64,000 nt of DNA from Nissolia schottii (taxonomy: Eukaryota > Streptophyta > Magnoliopsida > Fabales > Fabaceae), in assembly GCA_003254905.1 (NCBI GenBank), contig QANU01053036.1:312166-376165 (forward strand), given 5' to 3'. Position numbers and translations under genes: made by a program. This document shows positions 1 through 11,170 of the stretch, piece after piece. Position 1 is the stretch's first letter; each line of letters starts with the position of its first letter. Under the pieces are notes generated by a model. That model had not been told where the DNA came from. It was given only the letters and a program-made list of their open reading frames with translations, and searched no databases.

Positions 1-1607
1 TTATTTTTTTTTTCATTCAAAAGTGGGCATATATGTCACATCAGTTTATAAATAAATTAAATAAAAATTCTGAATTTCTATTATTTTTCTTGCTAATTAT
101 TGGCAATACAACTTTTCTTTTTTTATTTAAAGAAAAGGTAATATGCTATACATATTATCAAAAGGTTAGTCAAATAGTAGACAATTTTGTCTTTTTTTAA
201 AGGGTCTCGAATTTAAGAGTAAAAAAAAATCGATATTAAAAAGAAACAATTACAATATCCTAATTTAAATTAGTCGGTAAAAAAAAAATTCTATCACAAT
301 GACAACTTGAGAATAAGGTGGTCATGAGGTAAAGTTTTAGATGAAATGGTAATGGCACTCCTCCTAATCTAAAAGACCATGATCATAATAATTTCTTATA
401 GTTGCAGTGTTTGTCTCAATGCAAGGTGTAATGGGTCCATTTAACATTCTTGACACTTACTCTTATTTATATGCTTTTTAATTCTGAGACATACCTTTGG
501 CCTGCAAAGACAGAGATATCCCATCTTTCTTCTTCTTTAACTAGTGGTCATTTAATTTGGTCGTTAATTTTCCACTTCAAAATCCTTTCAAACAAGTTCT
601 TGGGGTTCTTTTCGGTTCATCTAACTTGGGATGAAGAGATTAATGATTTGATTGTGATGTGTATATATATATATATGTTGGTCGTAGGAGGGTCGTTAAT
701 TATTGGTTGTTACATGTTATGCTGTGTTTGGTTTGAAGGTAAAACAGGGGAAATGTTTTTAGAGATGATGTTAATGTGTATTGTAGTCATAAATCTATGA
801 GATCTGTCTCACTTTTCACTTTATTAATTCAATTGTGATATCATTCATTTTATTAATTCAATGATGAGATCTTTTACTTTATTCTTTAAAGTGAAGAATC
901 TCACTTTAAATGATCTAAATCCTACAAAAATATACATGAATTAGTGATGGAGGAGTGTATCCATATATGAGGTAGATGTGGTTTGAACCCTACTAAATAA
1001 CATTTTGGAATAAATTCCAAAATTTCTTCACCTAATCGGGCCGTGTCGACCAGGTATCATTGGGTCACATGCAAGTCCGATCTAATAAGAGAACGGGCTT
1101 GGTCTCGTGGCTAAGTCACACGTTTCGGATTGACCTGGTTGAACCTTTGAGTAAATTTGTCGAGAAAAATATTGAATTCTAAATATATTTTCTAGCCACT
1201 GTGATTTAGAACACTAATAACACACAACGGATGCTAATAAAGTCTCATTAAAAAATTTTCTAAAAAAAATTCAACGGCACAAAATTCCTAATTTTTGATA
1301 GAAAGGAGTACCCAACCTGCACCAATAAAAAAACTTGAAAATTACATCTCAATTCATTACTAGTAGAAAACAGACAATGAGAGTTATTAGTAATGAGTAA
1401 TGTTAATATTAACCTAAAACCCAAAAAAAAAGAATTTATGAGTCTTTTTTACATATATATTATTCACTTAATCTAAAGTTTATTAATGTGAGATTATTAT
1501 ATTCACGCTTAAAACACAATATGATGAATGACTAATAAGTTGATGCAGTTTCCTACCTGCCTCTTATGAAAAATGCAAGAAAGGGTGTCTAACTCTAACC
1601 AATCAAA

Positions 1608-1610
<3 letters not shown>

Positions 1611-1653
<43 letters not shown>

Positions 1654-1675
1654 CAGAGAGACAGAGAGAGAGAGA
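1611..1675. repeat. Compound (AT)n-(AG)n microsatellite
   Basis: An uninterrupted AT run passes directly into AG/ACAG repeats. Short open frames on both strands here (poly Tyr-Ile, poly Arg-Glu) are products of the repeat and not genes. Confidence 0.95.
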
Positions 1676-2158
1676 AGAATGCAAAGTGGCGGAAATCATG
1701 GTCAGTTTGCACGAAAGGGATTTTTGGTCGTAGGAAGCAATATCCTTATGCTAGTCGATTGTGAAGCTAATAAATGAGCCAAATGATGACGCCTTGCAAC
1801 CGCCATATAGAAAATCAAATGGTAGGCCAAAGAATAGAAGGAAAAACGTGACACGTGTATCTCCGGTTAAAGATTGCCAGAGCTGTTCATATTACTGTCA
1901 TCGAAGGAGACATAAAATTTACTACATATCATCAATGGAAAGGATCACATTGAAACGTTTAAACAATTTTTTATATATTTTTTTGTAGAATTCTTGTGAT
2001 TCAACTACACAAAGAAGAAGAAGAAAGAAGAAGATTGAGAGACAGTGAGAGAGAAAGGGAACTCAGGAACGAGTTTCTGCACCTTGGAGCAATCTCTCTT
2101 AGTTCACTCAATTACCAAACAATCTACTGGTTCTACTTTATTTTTATACATCAGTAAT

Positions 2159-2690
2159 GCTACATGAACAATAGTTTTTCACACTAATACATAAACAACT
2201 ATTAAAAGGTGATAAATCAAGCATTGCAAAATAGAAAAACCAACATGCTAATAGTGACAAATCAACATTGTTGTCATAGAAAAATCTATCTTAAAACTAA
2301 TAAAATGATGAAATTTCATTACAAGAAGAATAAGAATAAGAAAAGGAAGGAGAAGGACAACTTGTATCTAAACTTGAAAGAGTTGACGAACACGAGGAGC
2401 AAGGAGAAAACAAACGTGTGTCTAAACTCGAAAGAGCTGACAAACACGAAGATGCAGGAGGACCACAGAGGTGACAAAGGGTTTGGATGAGCAAGGAGCA
2501 ATGGTTATTTCTTCCACCAAGGTCTGTGAGTGAAAGAAAGAGAAGAGGGAGAACATGGTGCCGAGAAGAAAAAAATATTGCTAGTGGGCCCCACCTAAAT
2601 GATGTCAAACATATCAATTTTATCTTCTTGTTACTTTAAATACATTGTCTTCATATATGTTGTCCATAATTGTTGTTTAGGTAACATTTT
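2159..2690. mobile_element. Possible member of the AACCAACAT short-repeat element family
   Basis: The left part has degenerate words like those at 19.5-20.6, 36.6-37.2 and 45.7-46.4 kb (for example aaaccaacatgctaatagtg, then aaatcaacattg). The middle is a purine-rich GAAGGAGAAGG tract with two degenerate tandem copies of about 66 bases (2359-2480). The ends are not resolved and I see no clear terminal inverted repeat. Confidence 0.35.
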
Positions 2691-4536
2691 CGTTTATAGA
2701 TAGATAGATAGATCTATTACAAAGCTAATTGAGTAACAAACTAAGCTCCAACAATAATAATTAATTAAACAACTAAATTCTAATGGCCTAAGTAACTTAG
2801 TTGTGGTCGGAGAGTGATCTCGAGTAATTGGGTCAATGTCATTGCCCTTGGCCCAATGCGATTGGGCTTTGATGGGGTTAGGTGATAGCTTTTTCCAATA
2901 TGAAGATGATATGTACTTCATCAAGGACTATATAATATCAACCTTATACCTTCTTAGTTGCACTTGATTGACACACAAGAATTTGTTGGGAGCATGAGTC
3001 CAAATTCAAAGGAGGTTTAAATTGTGGGCTAACTGAGATGGTTACACGTTACATCTTAACTCAAAATAGCAATAAGTTTATAAGTCTTCCTAAATGTATA
3101 CTCTTCATTTAATTAGTCAAAACTTATAAGTTGGAGTCAAACTTTCGGTTCTAATACCACTTGTTGGGAGGGGAACCCAAATTCAAAGGAGACAAAAAGA
3201 CTTTATAAGCGTCACATCTTAACTCAAAACCTTAAGAAGTTGATTTGAGTGGAGGGGGTGTTTTAGGTCTCTTTACGTAGTCTTGAGTTTGAACTGTAGA
3301 TTTATCTATTTCTCTTTCTAATAAAAGATGGATAGTCTCACATATAGTAAAACTAGACTTTTTTACTCTTTTGTTTTTACTGTTCAAACTATTTACCAAA
3401 TTACTCTCGTTTCCAAATTATTTCCCAAACTACCACAGTTTGGCTGATGTGGCACGAGAGGGTTGGGATTCGTCAACCGTGCTGGCGAATTTGGCACAAA
3501 ATATTTTTTAATTTTTTTTAAAATTATTTAATTAAAATGTAAGCAAATATTCATATTATGTGTTATGTTAGCACTCAATACATGCGAAAATCATGAGTTC
3601 CTAGATAAGCTACAAAAATCCAAAAATTATTTTTGCAAAAAGACCGGAACACTATTTATCGTGTGCGCAGGGGGAAGAATCCATCGATTTGGACTTTGCA
3701 GAGCCCAACTGGCTTGGACTCATGCGCGCGAGCCCAACTCCCTTTTCAACTCTTTTTTACCAAAACAACAACTAAAGGTATATAAACACTTAAAAGGTTT
3801 GTGATCTAACCAATGTGGGACTAGATTCAAAAGTGTGACATAATCAATTCAAGCTAAGGTGTGATATTCATATATAGAAAACTAAGTACATTAATTTGGG
3901 GGTAAATGTAAGAATTCATATATAAAGTGATCAATTGGAAACAAATGAATTCTATAGAAAATTTGACCCAATTTTGTACTTGCAACTTTCTGAAACCTAA
4001 CGTACTATTCAGCAATCTAACAATGTTACAACACTATAACTAATTTGTAAATACATGTTTTAAGAGCTTATTGCATTTTTCTAAAAATATGGATAGTATT
4101 TTTCAATGGTATTAAATTGTTAGTTGAGATAATATTTTTTAATGTTACACACTGCGCATCTGTGCTGGTAGAGATTCTAGTGTATGTGTGTGTGTGTATA
4201 TATATGAAAAATAAAATACTATTGCTAGAGATTCTGTCTAGACATCTAAATGTATCCGGTGAGATTATTTTCTCAACTGTTTAGTGAAAGAATACTATGA
4301 AAAATCAATAAATAAATAAATAAATTACAAGAGGAAACAAATTAAAATACATTGCCGAATCTACTTTACCCAACTTACTCATTTCACATGTTAATTGTAC
4401 ATTACAATAACAAGAAATAACTTAATACTATGGAATTCGAGATACAAACACCCTCAGTGACACAAAACATCAAGGAAAAAAACATGAAAAATATATCATA
4501 TATTGCAAAGATATTTGGAAAATTCAAGGAACATTT

Positions 4537-5428
4537 TCATTTGTTGTTCTTAGGTGGATGGTGCCTTGGTGAATGGTAATCAGCAGTGAAAGCCACAAAG
4601 CCAGCATCAACCTCACCAGACAAACGGGTCCTTAAACTTCTCTTGATAATTATTTCTTTTGCATTATTGTTGCCATATTTTGTTACACCCTCTTGCTTTG
4701 CACTTGGTTTCTTCAAGTTCCCATCATCAACTGCAACTAATTGGTTTTTCACCTTAGTGCTGTTGATAGTGCCAATTTCAACACTAACCTGTTCAACAAG
4801 TTTAAATTACCTTTTTTTTTTCAATGGAAGGCATTCTTTATGAATAATTAATTAAGAAAATATAACACAAAAACCATGCTAAATTTATACATACCTTTGT
4901 AGCCGAGATGTCATTAAGTCCAGCACCTGCATTTTAATTTCATGTTTTGTGAGGTCATAATTTAGCTATAATGTTACAATCACAATCAATTTAAAGTTTA
5001 ATGTTATACGCACTTAATGTAAAGTTTTGTTCCGCTGCCAACCAGTCATATTTTATCATATGCGTGATTTTTAATATAATTATAGAAAAAAAAAGGCATG
5101 CACTTTTAATGATGCGTCTACATGATTAGATGACAGTTTAAAAATACTTTAATTAATTAGCACCGAAATTATATCAAAATCGAATCTATAAATTGATGAA
5201 TGCATAAGAACATATATATGTACTAGGGGTATGTTTGGTATAGGAAAAAAAAATGAGATTGAAATTTTCATGGACTAATTTCGATCCTCGTACCAAACAC
5301 ACCAGTGAAGAAAGATTCAAACTAGACAAACCTGGAGGGTGCAACCTAGCAGTAGACAAAGAAGCAGCACAAAGAAGTAGAAACAAAACACAAGCAGCAA
5401 TAGTACTCCTTACTATCACCATGACCAT
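4537..5428 (-). CDS. Root meristem growth factor / GOLVEN / CLEL secreted peptide precursor
   Basis: Three minus-strand exons, 5428-5332, 4926-4895 and 4788-4537, give 126 residues with GT-AG introns of 405 and 106 bases. The first ATG of the frame is at 5428; it opens a hydrophobic signal peptide of about 27 residues ending ..LSTA before RLHPPG. The middle is variable and basic. The last residues contain DYHSPRHHPPKNN. This matches the 13-residue RGF/GLV/CLEL layout: Asp-Tyr at 1-2 (the Tyr is the TPST sulfation site in the family), Pro at 5, His-His-Pro-Pro at 7-10 and Asn at 13. Known members are processed from the C-terminus, bind RGI/RGFR leucine-rich receptor kinases and act in root meristem upkeep, gravitropism and lateral root spacing. 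Which member this is cannot be told. One Lys follows the final Asn, as in several relatives. The split into signal peptide, short linker exon and peptide exon is coherent, so the gene looks intact. Confidence 0.9.
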
Positions 5429-6071
5429 GTGCCTCACTGTTATGTGAATAAGGTATATATGTTTCTCTGCAAAATCAGAAAAAGGTAGAAAAGAGGGAAT
5501 AACTTCAAAGGTGAAAGTTGTTGTTTATAGCTAGTGCTATGATTAAAAATAAAATAAAATATAAAATAGAAACCCTAGTTTAGGTATTCACACCTATAGA
5601 TATATTGGTACAAACCAAGTCAAAGATAGGAGCTAGCTATTCTTCCAACATTCGCCTTCTTCAACACTTGATTTTGCTCAAAAAGTTGCGGTTATACATA
5701 TACTACTAGTACTACTAGTATATTATATAAGAGTTCTTGTTGGTAATTTAAACTATAATTTCAAACCCACATGACATTGATCAAATGTCTATAGGGCCCT
5801 TAAGAACCTGGCCATGAATTCGATTCTGTATGAAAAAAGAAATTTATTGGAAAGACGTTTATTCACTTTGTTGATCTCAAAGTCTGGAAGGAGATTAATC
5901 ACTATTATCGGTCATGGAGGCTTTTTAGACAACCAAAAATGTCTTAGATGAATTTTATGTGTGAAAATTGATGACCATAAATGTATGTATTTGTTTTTCT
6001 CATGCATAAATAATTTGATTTTTTTTCTCTAATATGTACCCTAAAAAGTTTGTTAAGGATTAAAAATTAAT

Positions 6072-6920
6072 AACTTAAATAAGTTTTTAGTCCCTATAAT
6101 ATCAAAAAGTTTGTATTTGCTCTCTAGAAAATTTTTCGTAAGGATTTAGTCTCTATAAAAAAAATTTGTTCGTTTTTATTCCCTACTGTCAGTTTGAGTT
6201 GGACGGCACTGACGTGACCGTTAAGTTCGTCAGGTGGTCTGTTTTCAATTTAAAAAAAATATAATAAACCCAAACTCAAACCCACAATCCATCCATCCTC
6301 TTCTCTTCTCTTCTCTAAATAATCCTCTTTCTCTTACAATCATCCTCTACTCTCTCTTTCTCCTGCAGAATCTAGCTCTCACGACAGTTCGCCGACGGCG
6401 GCGAGCTTCCCCCCCTCTCTCTCGGTCTCTTTCTCTCTCTCTCTCTCTCCCTCTGGTTCTCTCTTTCTCTTTCTGGCTTGCTTTCTCTCGCCGCGATTCT
6501 CTTCTCTTTTTTTTAGATCGGTTTCTTGACGATGCCGCCGCCATGGCCAGTTGTCGGCGGCAACACCAGTTCTTCCTCCCTCTCTCTTAATCTCAGCTTC
6601 TCTCTCTATGGGTTTTGGTTTCTCTTTCTTTCTTTAGATCTGGCTCAGTTTCTTTCTTTATTTTATATATTTTTAAATTAAAAACGGGTTTGAATTTGGG
6701 TATGAGTTTAATGAGAAAATTTTGGTTATACCATGTGGCGTACCACATGGCATGTCACGTGATGAACTTAACGACCATGTCAGTGCCGTCCAACCCAAAC
6801 TAACGGCAGGGACTAAAAACGAACAAATTTTTTTTACAGGGACTAAATCTTAACCAAAAATTTTCTAGGGACCAAACACAAACTTTTTGATATTACAGAG
6901 ACTAAAAACTTATTTAAACC
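6072..6920. mobile_element. Mutator-like non-autonomous element with long inverted repeats
   Basis: Two arms of about 170 bases (about 6072-6240 and 6750-6920) are inverted copies of each other; the outer part reads TTAAATAAGTTTTTAGTC in both arms. The element is bracketed by a perfect 9-base duplication, AAAATTAAT, at 6063-6071 and 6921-6929. Long terminal inverted repeats with a 9-base target duplication are the hallmark of the Mutator superfamily. There is no transposase. The central 500 bases differ sharply from the surroundings: pyrimidine-rich, then GC-rich around 6380-6570. They look like acquired gene sequence (see findings). Confidence 0.85.
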
Positions 6921-8536
6921 AAAATTAATTACCTTAAAAATTAAGGATTTTAGAAGTAATTTTGATTTATTAAAAACTTAAAAATTTTAATTTTTTCATG
7001 TAATTTCCTTCCTAAATGTGTAGCAATTATTTTAAAGGACTAGTTAGATAGTAAACAAGTCGAGAAAAAGAATTATGAAACTATTAAATAAAAAAAGTTC
7101 TATTTTTTGAACATCAAAATGTGACCCTTCAATAGAAATTTAAACGTAAGAGAAAAAATGAACACCTACCAATACATACCTTAAAAATCACTGTAAATCC
7201 TTAATTTAGAATCGAAATATCGGGACGAAGTAATTCATGAGTCTTAAATATGGGATTCTCCTGTTCCTAAATATTCAAAATGGAATAATTTGATCCCTAA
7301 ACATGTCAAATTGGGGGATTAAATTTTTTGGTTTAACTGTTATGCTCTGACGGTGTAAATTTTTTTTTATGTTGATATCTAATTAAATCACTCCATATGC
7401 TTAATTTTTTGAGTAGTAGGTGAGAGAATTAATCATTTTTACTTATGTGATAAAATTTAATTGAATGACATAGTAAAAATGTTTTACATTGTCACTACAT
7501 AACAATTAAACTCTAAATATTTTAGGTTTGTGTCTCACATTTTGAACGATAAGTTCCGAAAAATTATTGCAACCTAATAAGAATCGAACATGGATTAAAG
7601 AAGATGTTATTTGAGTTGCTAGCTAGTTATCAGCGAAATTAAGCAGTATATGTGAAGGTGTGGTCCAAAAAGAATATGCAGAAACAAAGGCATATGCATG
7701 AGAGGGTGTGAGAAAGGCTCAATCCCCATTGTGCCACCACTCTTGGGGAGAGGAGAAACAGTGCACCAAGGTTGACAAGAACAACAAAAGAGAAAGAGAA
7801 ATGGTGTTAACGTGGAATGCAAGTCAAAGTGTGTTTTGCGTTTGTCTGCCACCGTCTCTCTCTAATCTCCTATCAATGGAAATTGAGAAAAGGTGTGCCT
7901 TTATTAATTTGCCGATCGAGGCAAGTACAATAGTACGTAAAACAAGGTGATCTTAATGCATAGTAAGTATTAAATTTGGGACTATACGATTTCCCACATA
8001 GAAGAACATGATTATTTTGCACTTCAAGGCGTTAGTGTTGTGACACGCAAGTATAGTTACTACTACTAGTAGCTGTGACTTTTGCTCTAGCTAAACCACA
8101 TATCACTCTTTTACGAAATTTTTGTAGAAATCTTAAGGAATTATATATAATTTTCTGGAATGCAATACTGATCGGGACAAACGTGTTTATTTGACAATTA
8201 AAATTTCTAGGAATATTTTCTTAGATTCTTAAGAATAAATTATAAACATGTGTTTGGTAGATAATAGTATACATATATTTCTAAGAATACGTATGATAAT
8301 TATCAAAATATTTTTATCAAGTTTAATTATACTATTATTACCTCCATCTCCTCTGCTGCCGTGCCGCCATCGCCACAGCCGCCGTGCCTCTAGCCCCTCC
8401 TGCTGCTACTTGCCTCTGCCATGCCTTGCCGATGCTAAGTATTGCAATCTTCATTTTTTGCTTTTACTCATGTTTGTTTATTTTCAATGTATTGTCGTAA
8501 AGTTTTAGATAAAATTTGGTTTTGCAGCATTGTTGT
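6921..8536. other. Intergenic DNA with degenerate repeats
   Basis: No gene is supported. At about 7345-7515 there is a piece related to the ttttacactgtc MITE seen complete at 15207-15385. At 8340-8440 lies a short GC-rich patch (gccgtgccgccatcgccac) that contrasts with its AT-rich flanks. It could be a captured exon fragment but it matches nothing I recognise. Confidence 0.5.
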
Positions 8537-8735
8537 TAATAGGGGAACTTAACAGAGAATTTTTTTAGTCTGTTAAGTTAGTTATAGTTTGTTATCAATT
8601 AGTTAGTTGCTAAAGTATTTAACATGTGCTCAACACATGGCAGTATCTTGCGGTGCAAGCAAACTCTGATGTATATATACCAGAGATTGTGTTATCAAAC
8701 GCAAGTCAATCAATTCATTCTTCATTTTTCTATCA
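8537..8735 (+). repeat. 5' LTR of the small copia element
   Basis: 199 bases, containing tatatatacc (TATA-like, near 8671) and ending TATCA just before the primer binding site. It pairs with the LTR at 9874-10073; the two differ by a few substitutions and short indels (for example gcag versus gcatagtag). Confidence 0.9.
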
Positions 8736-8899
8736 CGGTATCAGTAGACAATTTCCCACCGCTTCCATCCATTGCTGCTGCGTCTTGCCTGTTCTTACAT
8801 TTTCTTGCATTTTCCTGCATTTTTTTGCACTTTCTATGAACGATTCTTACCTGAATTCTATTGCATTCCTGAAATTCTTTCCCTACAATTTCTTCTGAA

Positions 8900-9870
8900 A
8901 CCTTCTTTTGATGATATTATACTAGCAGGAGATTCCATGACTGGTATTCAGTCCATCAAGCAATATTTGGATAATCAATTCTGCATCAAGGACTTGGGTG
9001 ATTTGAAGTTCTTTCTTGGGCTTGAAGTTGCCCGCTCAGCAAAGGGAATTGTGGTGTCACAAAGAAAGTATGCACTAGAGATATTTTCAGATGCTGGAAT
9101 GATTGGCTGCAAGCCCCTCACAACTCCCATGATTGCTCAACGGTTATCCAAGGACAAAGGCACACCTCGTCCAAATCCTGCCCCTTATCGCAGGCTTGTT
9201 GGAAGACTCATTTACCTAACCACCACTAGACCAGATTTGGCTTTCTCTGTTAACCATCTTGCGCAGTTCATGGCCAATCCAACAGATGTTCACCAATCTG
9301 CAGCAACTAGGGTGCTACGCTTCATCAAATCCTGTCCAGGATTGGGATTGTTCTTCTCCAGCTCCTCTTCCCTACAATTGAAAGCCTTCTGCGATGCTGA
9401 TTGGGCTGGATGCCCCGACACCTGTCGCTCAACCACTGGCCTTTGTGTATTTCTAGGTGAATCCTTACTAAGCTGGCGATCCAAGAAACAATCCATAGTC
9501 TCACACTCCTCATGTGAAGCTGAATATCGTGCTCTTGCATCTGTCTCCTGTGAGTTACAATGGGTTTCCTACCTGCTGCAAGATTTCAGCATCATCCCTA
9601 GCAACCATGCTGTGGTTTTCTGTGATAATCAATCAGTTGTGCAAATTGCTCACAATCCAACCTTTCACGAACGCACCAACGCATCGAGTTGGATTGTCAC
9701 TTGGTCCGCGAGAAAGTGCAAAGTGGATTCTTAAGGTTGCTGCTAATAGGCTCCAAGCTATAGATGGCAGACTTGTTCACGAAGCCTTTACCTCCTGCAG
9801 TGTTCCAATCTATTCATTCCAAACTTGGCATGTTGAATGTCTTTGCTCCACCACATGCCTCGTTTGAGGG
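8900..9870 (+). pseudogene. copia pol remnant: end of reverse transcriptase plus RNase H
   Basis: The frame read from 8772 enters recognisable pol sequence at about 8909 (DDIILAGDS). This is the region just after the catalytic YVDD box of copia reverse transcriptases, whose first two residues are lost at the deletion junction. Then follow IKDLGDLKFFLGLEVA, the usual thumb/connection sequence, and an RNase H domain with FCDADWAGCPDTCRSTTG, SWRSKKQ and SHSSCEAEYRALA. Near 9676-9684 a single-base loss shifts the frame. The continuation, which would hold MADLFTKPLP, is read in another frame and also carries a stop near 9762. The product is therefore non-functional. Upstream of 8900 the open frame is Phe/Cys-rich leader without pol similarity. 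Confidence 0.9.
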
Positions 9871-9873
9871 GGG

Positions 9874-10073
9874 TAATAGGGGAACTTAACAGAGAATTTT
9901 GTTAGTCTGTTAAGTTAGTTATAGTTTGTTATCAATTAGTTAGTTGCTAAAGTATTTAACATGTGCTCGACACATGGCATAGTAGCTTGCGGTGCAAGCA
10001 AACTCTGATGTATATATACCAGAGCTTGTGTTATCAAGCTCAAGTTAATCAATTCATTCTTCATTTTTTATCA
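9874..10073 (+). repeat. 3' LTR of the small copia element
   Basis: 200 bases, directly after the polypurine tract gagggggg and followed by the target duplication GTTGT. Confidence 0.9.
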
Positions 10074-10078
10074 GTTGT

Positions 10079-11121
10079 TATTAATTAGGGTTCAATTTGA
10101 TCCGAGTTTTGTTGCCTTGAATATATAGGGTTTTGTGTTGGGAATTGATACATGGTTATTTTGAGTAGATAATTTTGTTCTTTTATCATACTTTTGTATT
10201 TGAATTTTTGAGTTTGTTGATGCAAGATTAGAGATTCCCATGTAGAAGAATAATTGGTAAGATTTATTTTTAGATAATTTGAAAACTCCGTTGAATTGGA
10301 AAAACTCCAAAAGGATATAGCAGCGAACTCCTAGGCACCGAAAACATGTCGGCACATGTCGAGAAGATCTCATTAAAATCTCCCTTAAAAAATCCCTTGG
10401 AACAAAACCCCCTAGATAGGAAAAAGAATACCACCGAACATGATTAAAGGCGAAAGAAAATATAATAAAGAAATATAATATAAAAATCATTAAAATTATC
10501 TTCTCTCATCAACTTAAGCTTTTAAGAAAGATGATTTTTAGTATAATATCAGAGTCATTATGACAAAAAAAATTAAAAATTCAATCATTCACCACGCTCG
10601 TTTAAAAAAAATTTATCCAGTTACAAAATAAAATCCACCACATAATATCATAAACTAAGCATGAAACTCTCAAAAGGAAACTACTCCTGTCATTCCAGCA
10701 AAGTACGACCAACGAGGTACCTACAGTCGGATTTTTTCCATAAAAAAACTGTCAAAATAATAAAAATTATATTTGTTGAAAATTATCGGTATGAGGTGTT
10801 TTTCTTGCAGTGTATGAAAAGAGAGTGAGAATTGCTTCATAGAAAATATGATCCATGCAATCAGCCGAGAGTGCATTAATTTCCATATGTATTTAAAAAG
10901 AAAAATAACATCAACATATTGATATTTACATCTTTACTAATAACAATATTTCAAGTAATTATATAGAAAAATAATTCATTGCGATTTTAAATAACGATAC
11001 AAGTAAAACGAATAAGATTACTTAAGAATAAGACTCCATTAATGAAAAAGTGAATCAATAGATACTAAATACTCTTACAAATTTTATGCATTAAATGATT
11101 TTATGGTCAATCCAAAGAAAC

Positions 11122-11170
<49 letters not shown>

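Larger units (their letters stand above)
1..4536. other. AT-rich intergenic and repeat DNA, no supported gene
   Basis: No reading frame here looks like a known protein; the short open frames are low-complexity or unconserved. Visible contents are a compound microsatellite at 1611-1675, a repeat-rich element at about 2159-2690 and a pair of related stretches near 2985-3030 and 3165-3200. Those two share the phrase ttgttggga followed by ccaaattcaaaggag, so they are probably pieces of one dispersed repeat. A short GT/TA microsatellite lies near 4184-4204. The rest shows nothing I can name. Confidence 0.6.
8537..10073 (+). mobile_element. Complete but internally deleted Ty1/copia retrotransposon (1537 bp)
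   Basis: Two direct LTRs of 199 and 200 bases (8537-8735 and 9874-10073) begin TAATAGGGGAAC, end ATCA, and are more than 90% identical. They are flanked by the 5-base target duplication GTTGT at 8532-8536 and 10074-10078. Just inside the left LTR, ggtatcag (8737-8744) matches the core of the plant copia primer site complementary to initiator Met tRNA. Just before the right LTR, gagggggg (9866-9873) is the polypurine tract. Only the end of pol remains between them: gag, protease, integrase and most of reverse transcriptase are missing. The element was therefore mobilised or deleted as a short derivative. Confidence 0.93.

Noticed and set aside
5186..5447. Continuous 83-residue minus frame and 64-residue plus frame at the peptide gene
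   Set aside because: The minus frame begins at a GTG and runs through the donor site into the intron. The plus frame is its antisense shadow.
6234..6590. 118-residue frame inside the Mutator element as a gene
   Set aside because: It is CT-repeat sequence read as Ser/Leu. The better start near 6542 is a short fragment, so I treat it as captured sequence.
9290..9540. Two minus-strand frames across the RNase H region
   Set aside because: Antisense shadows of the copia pol remnant.
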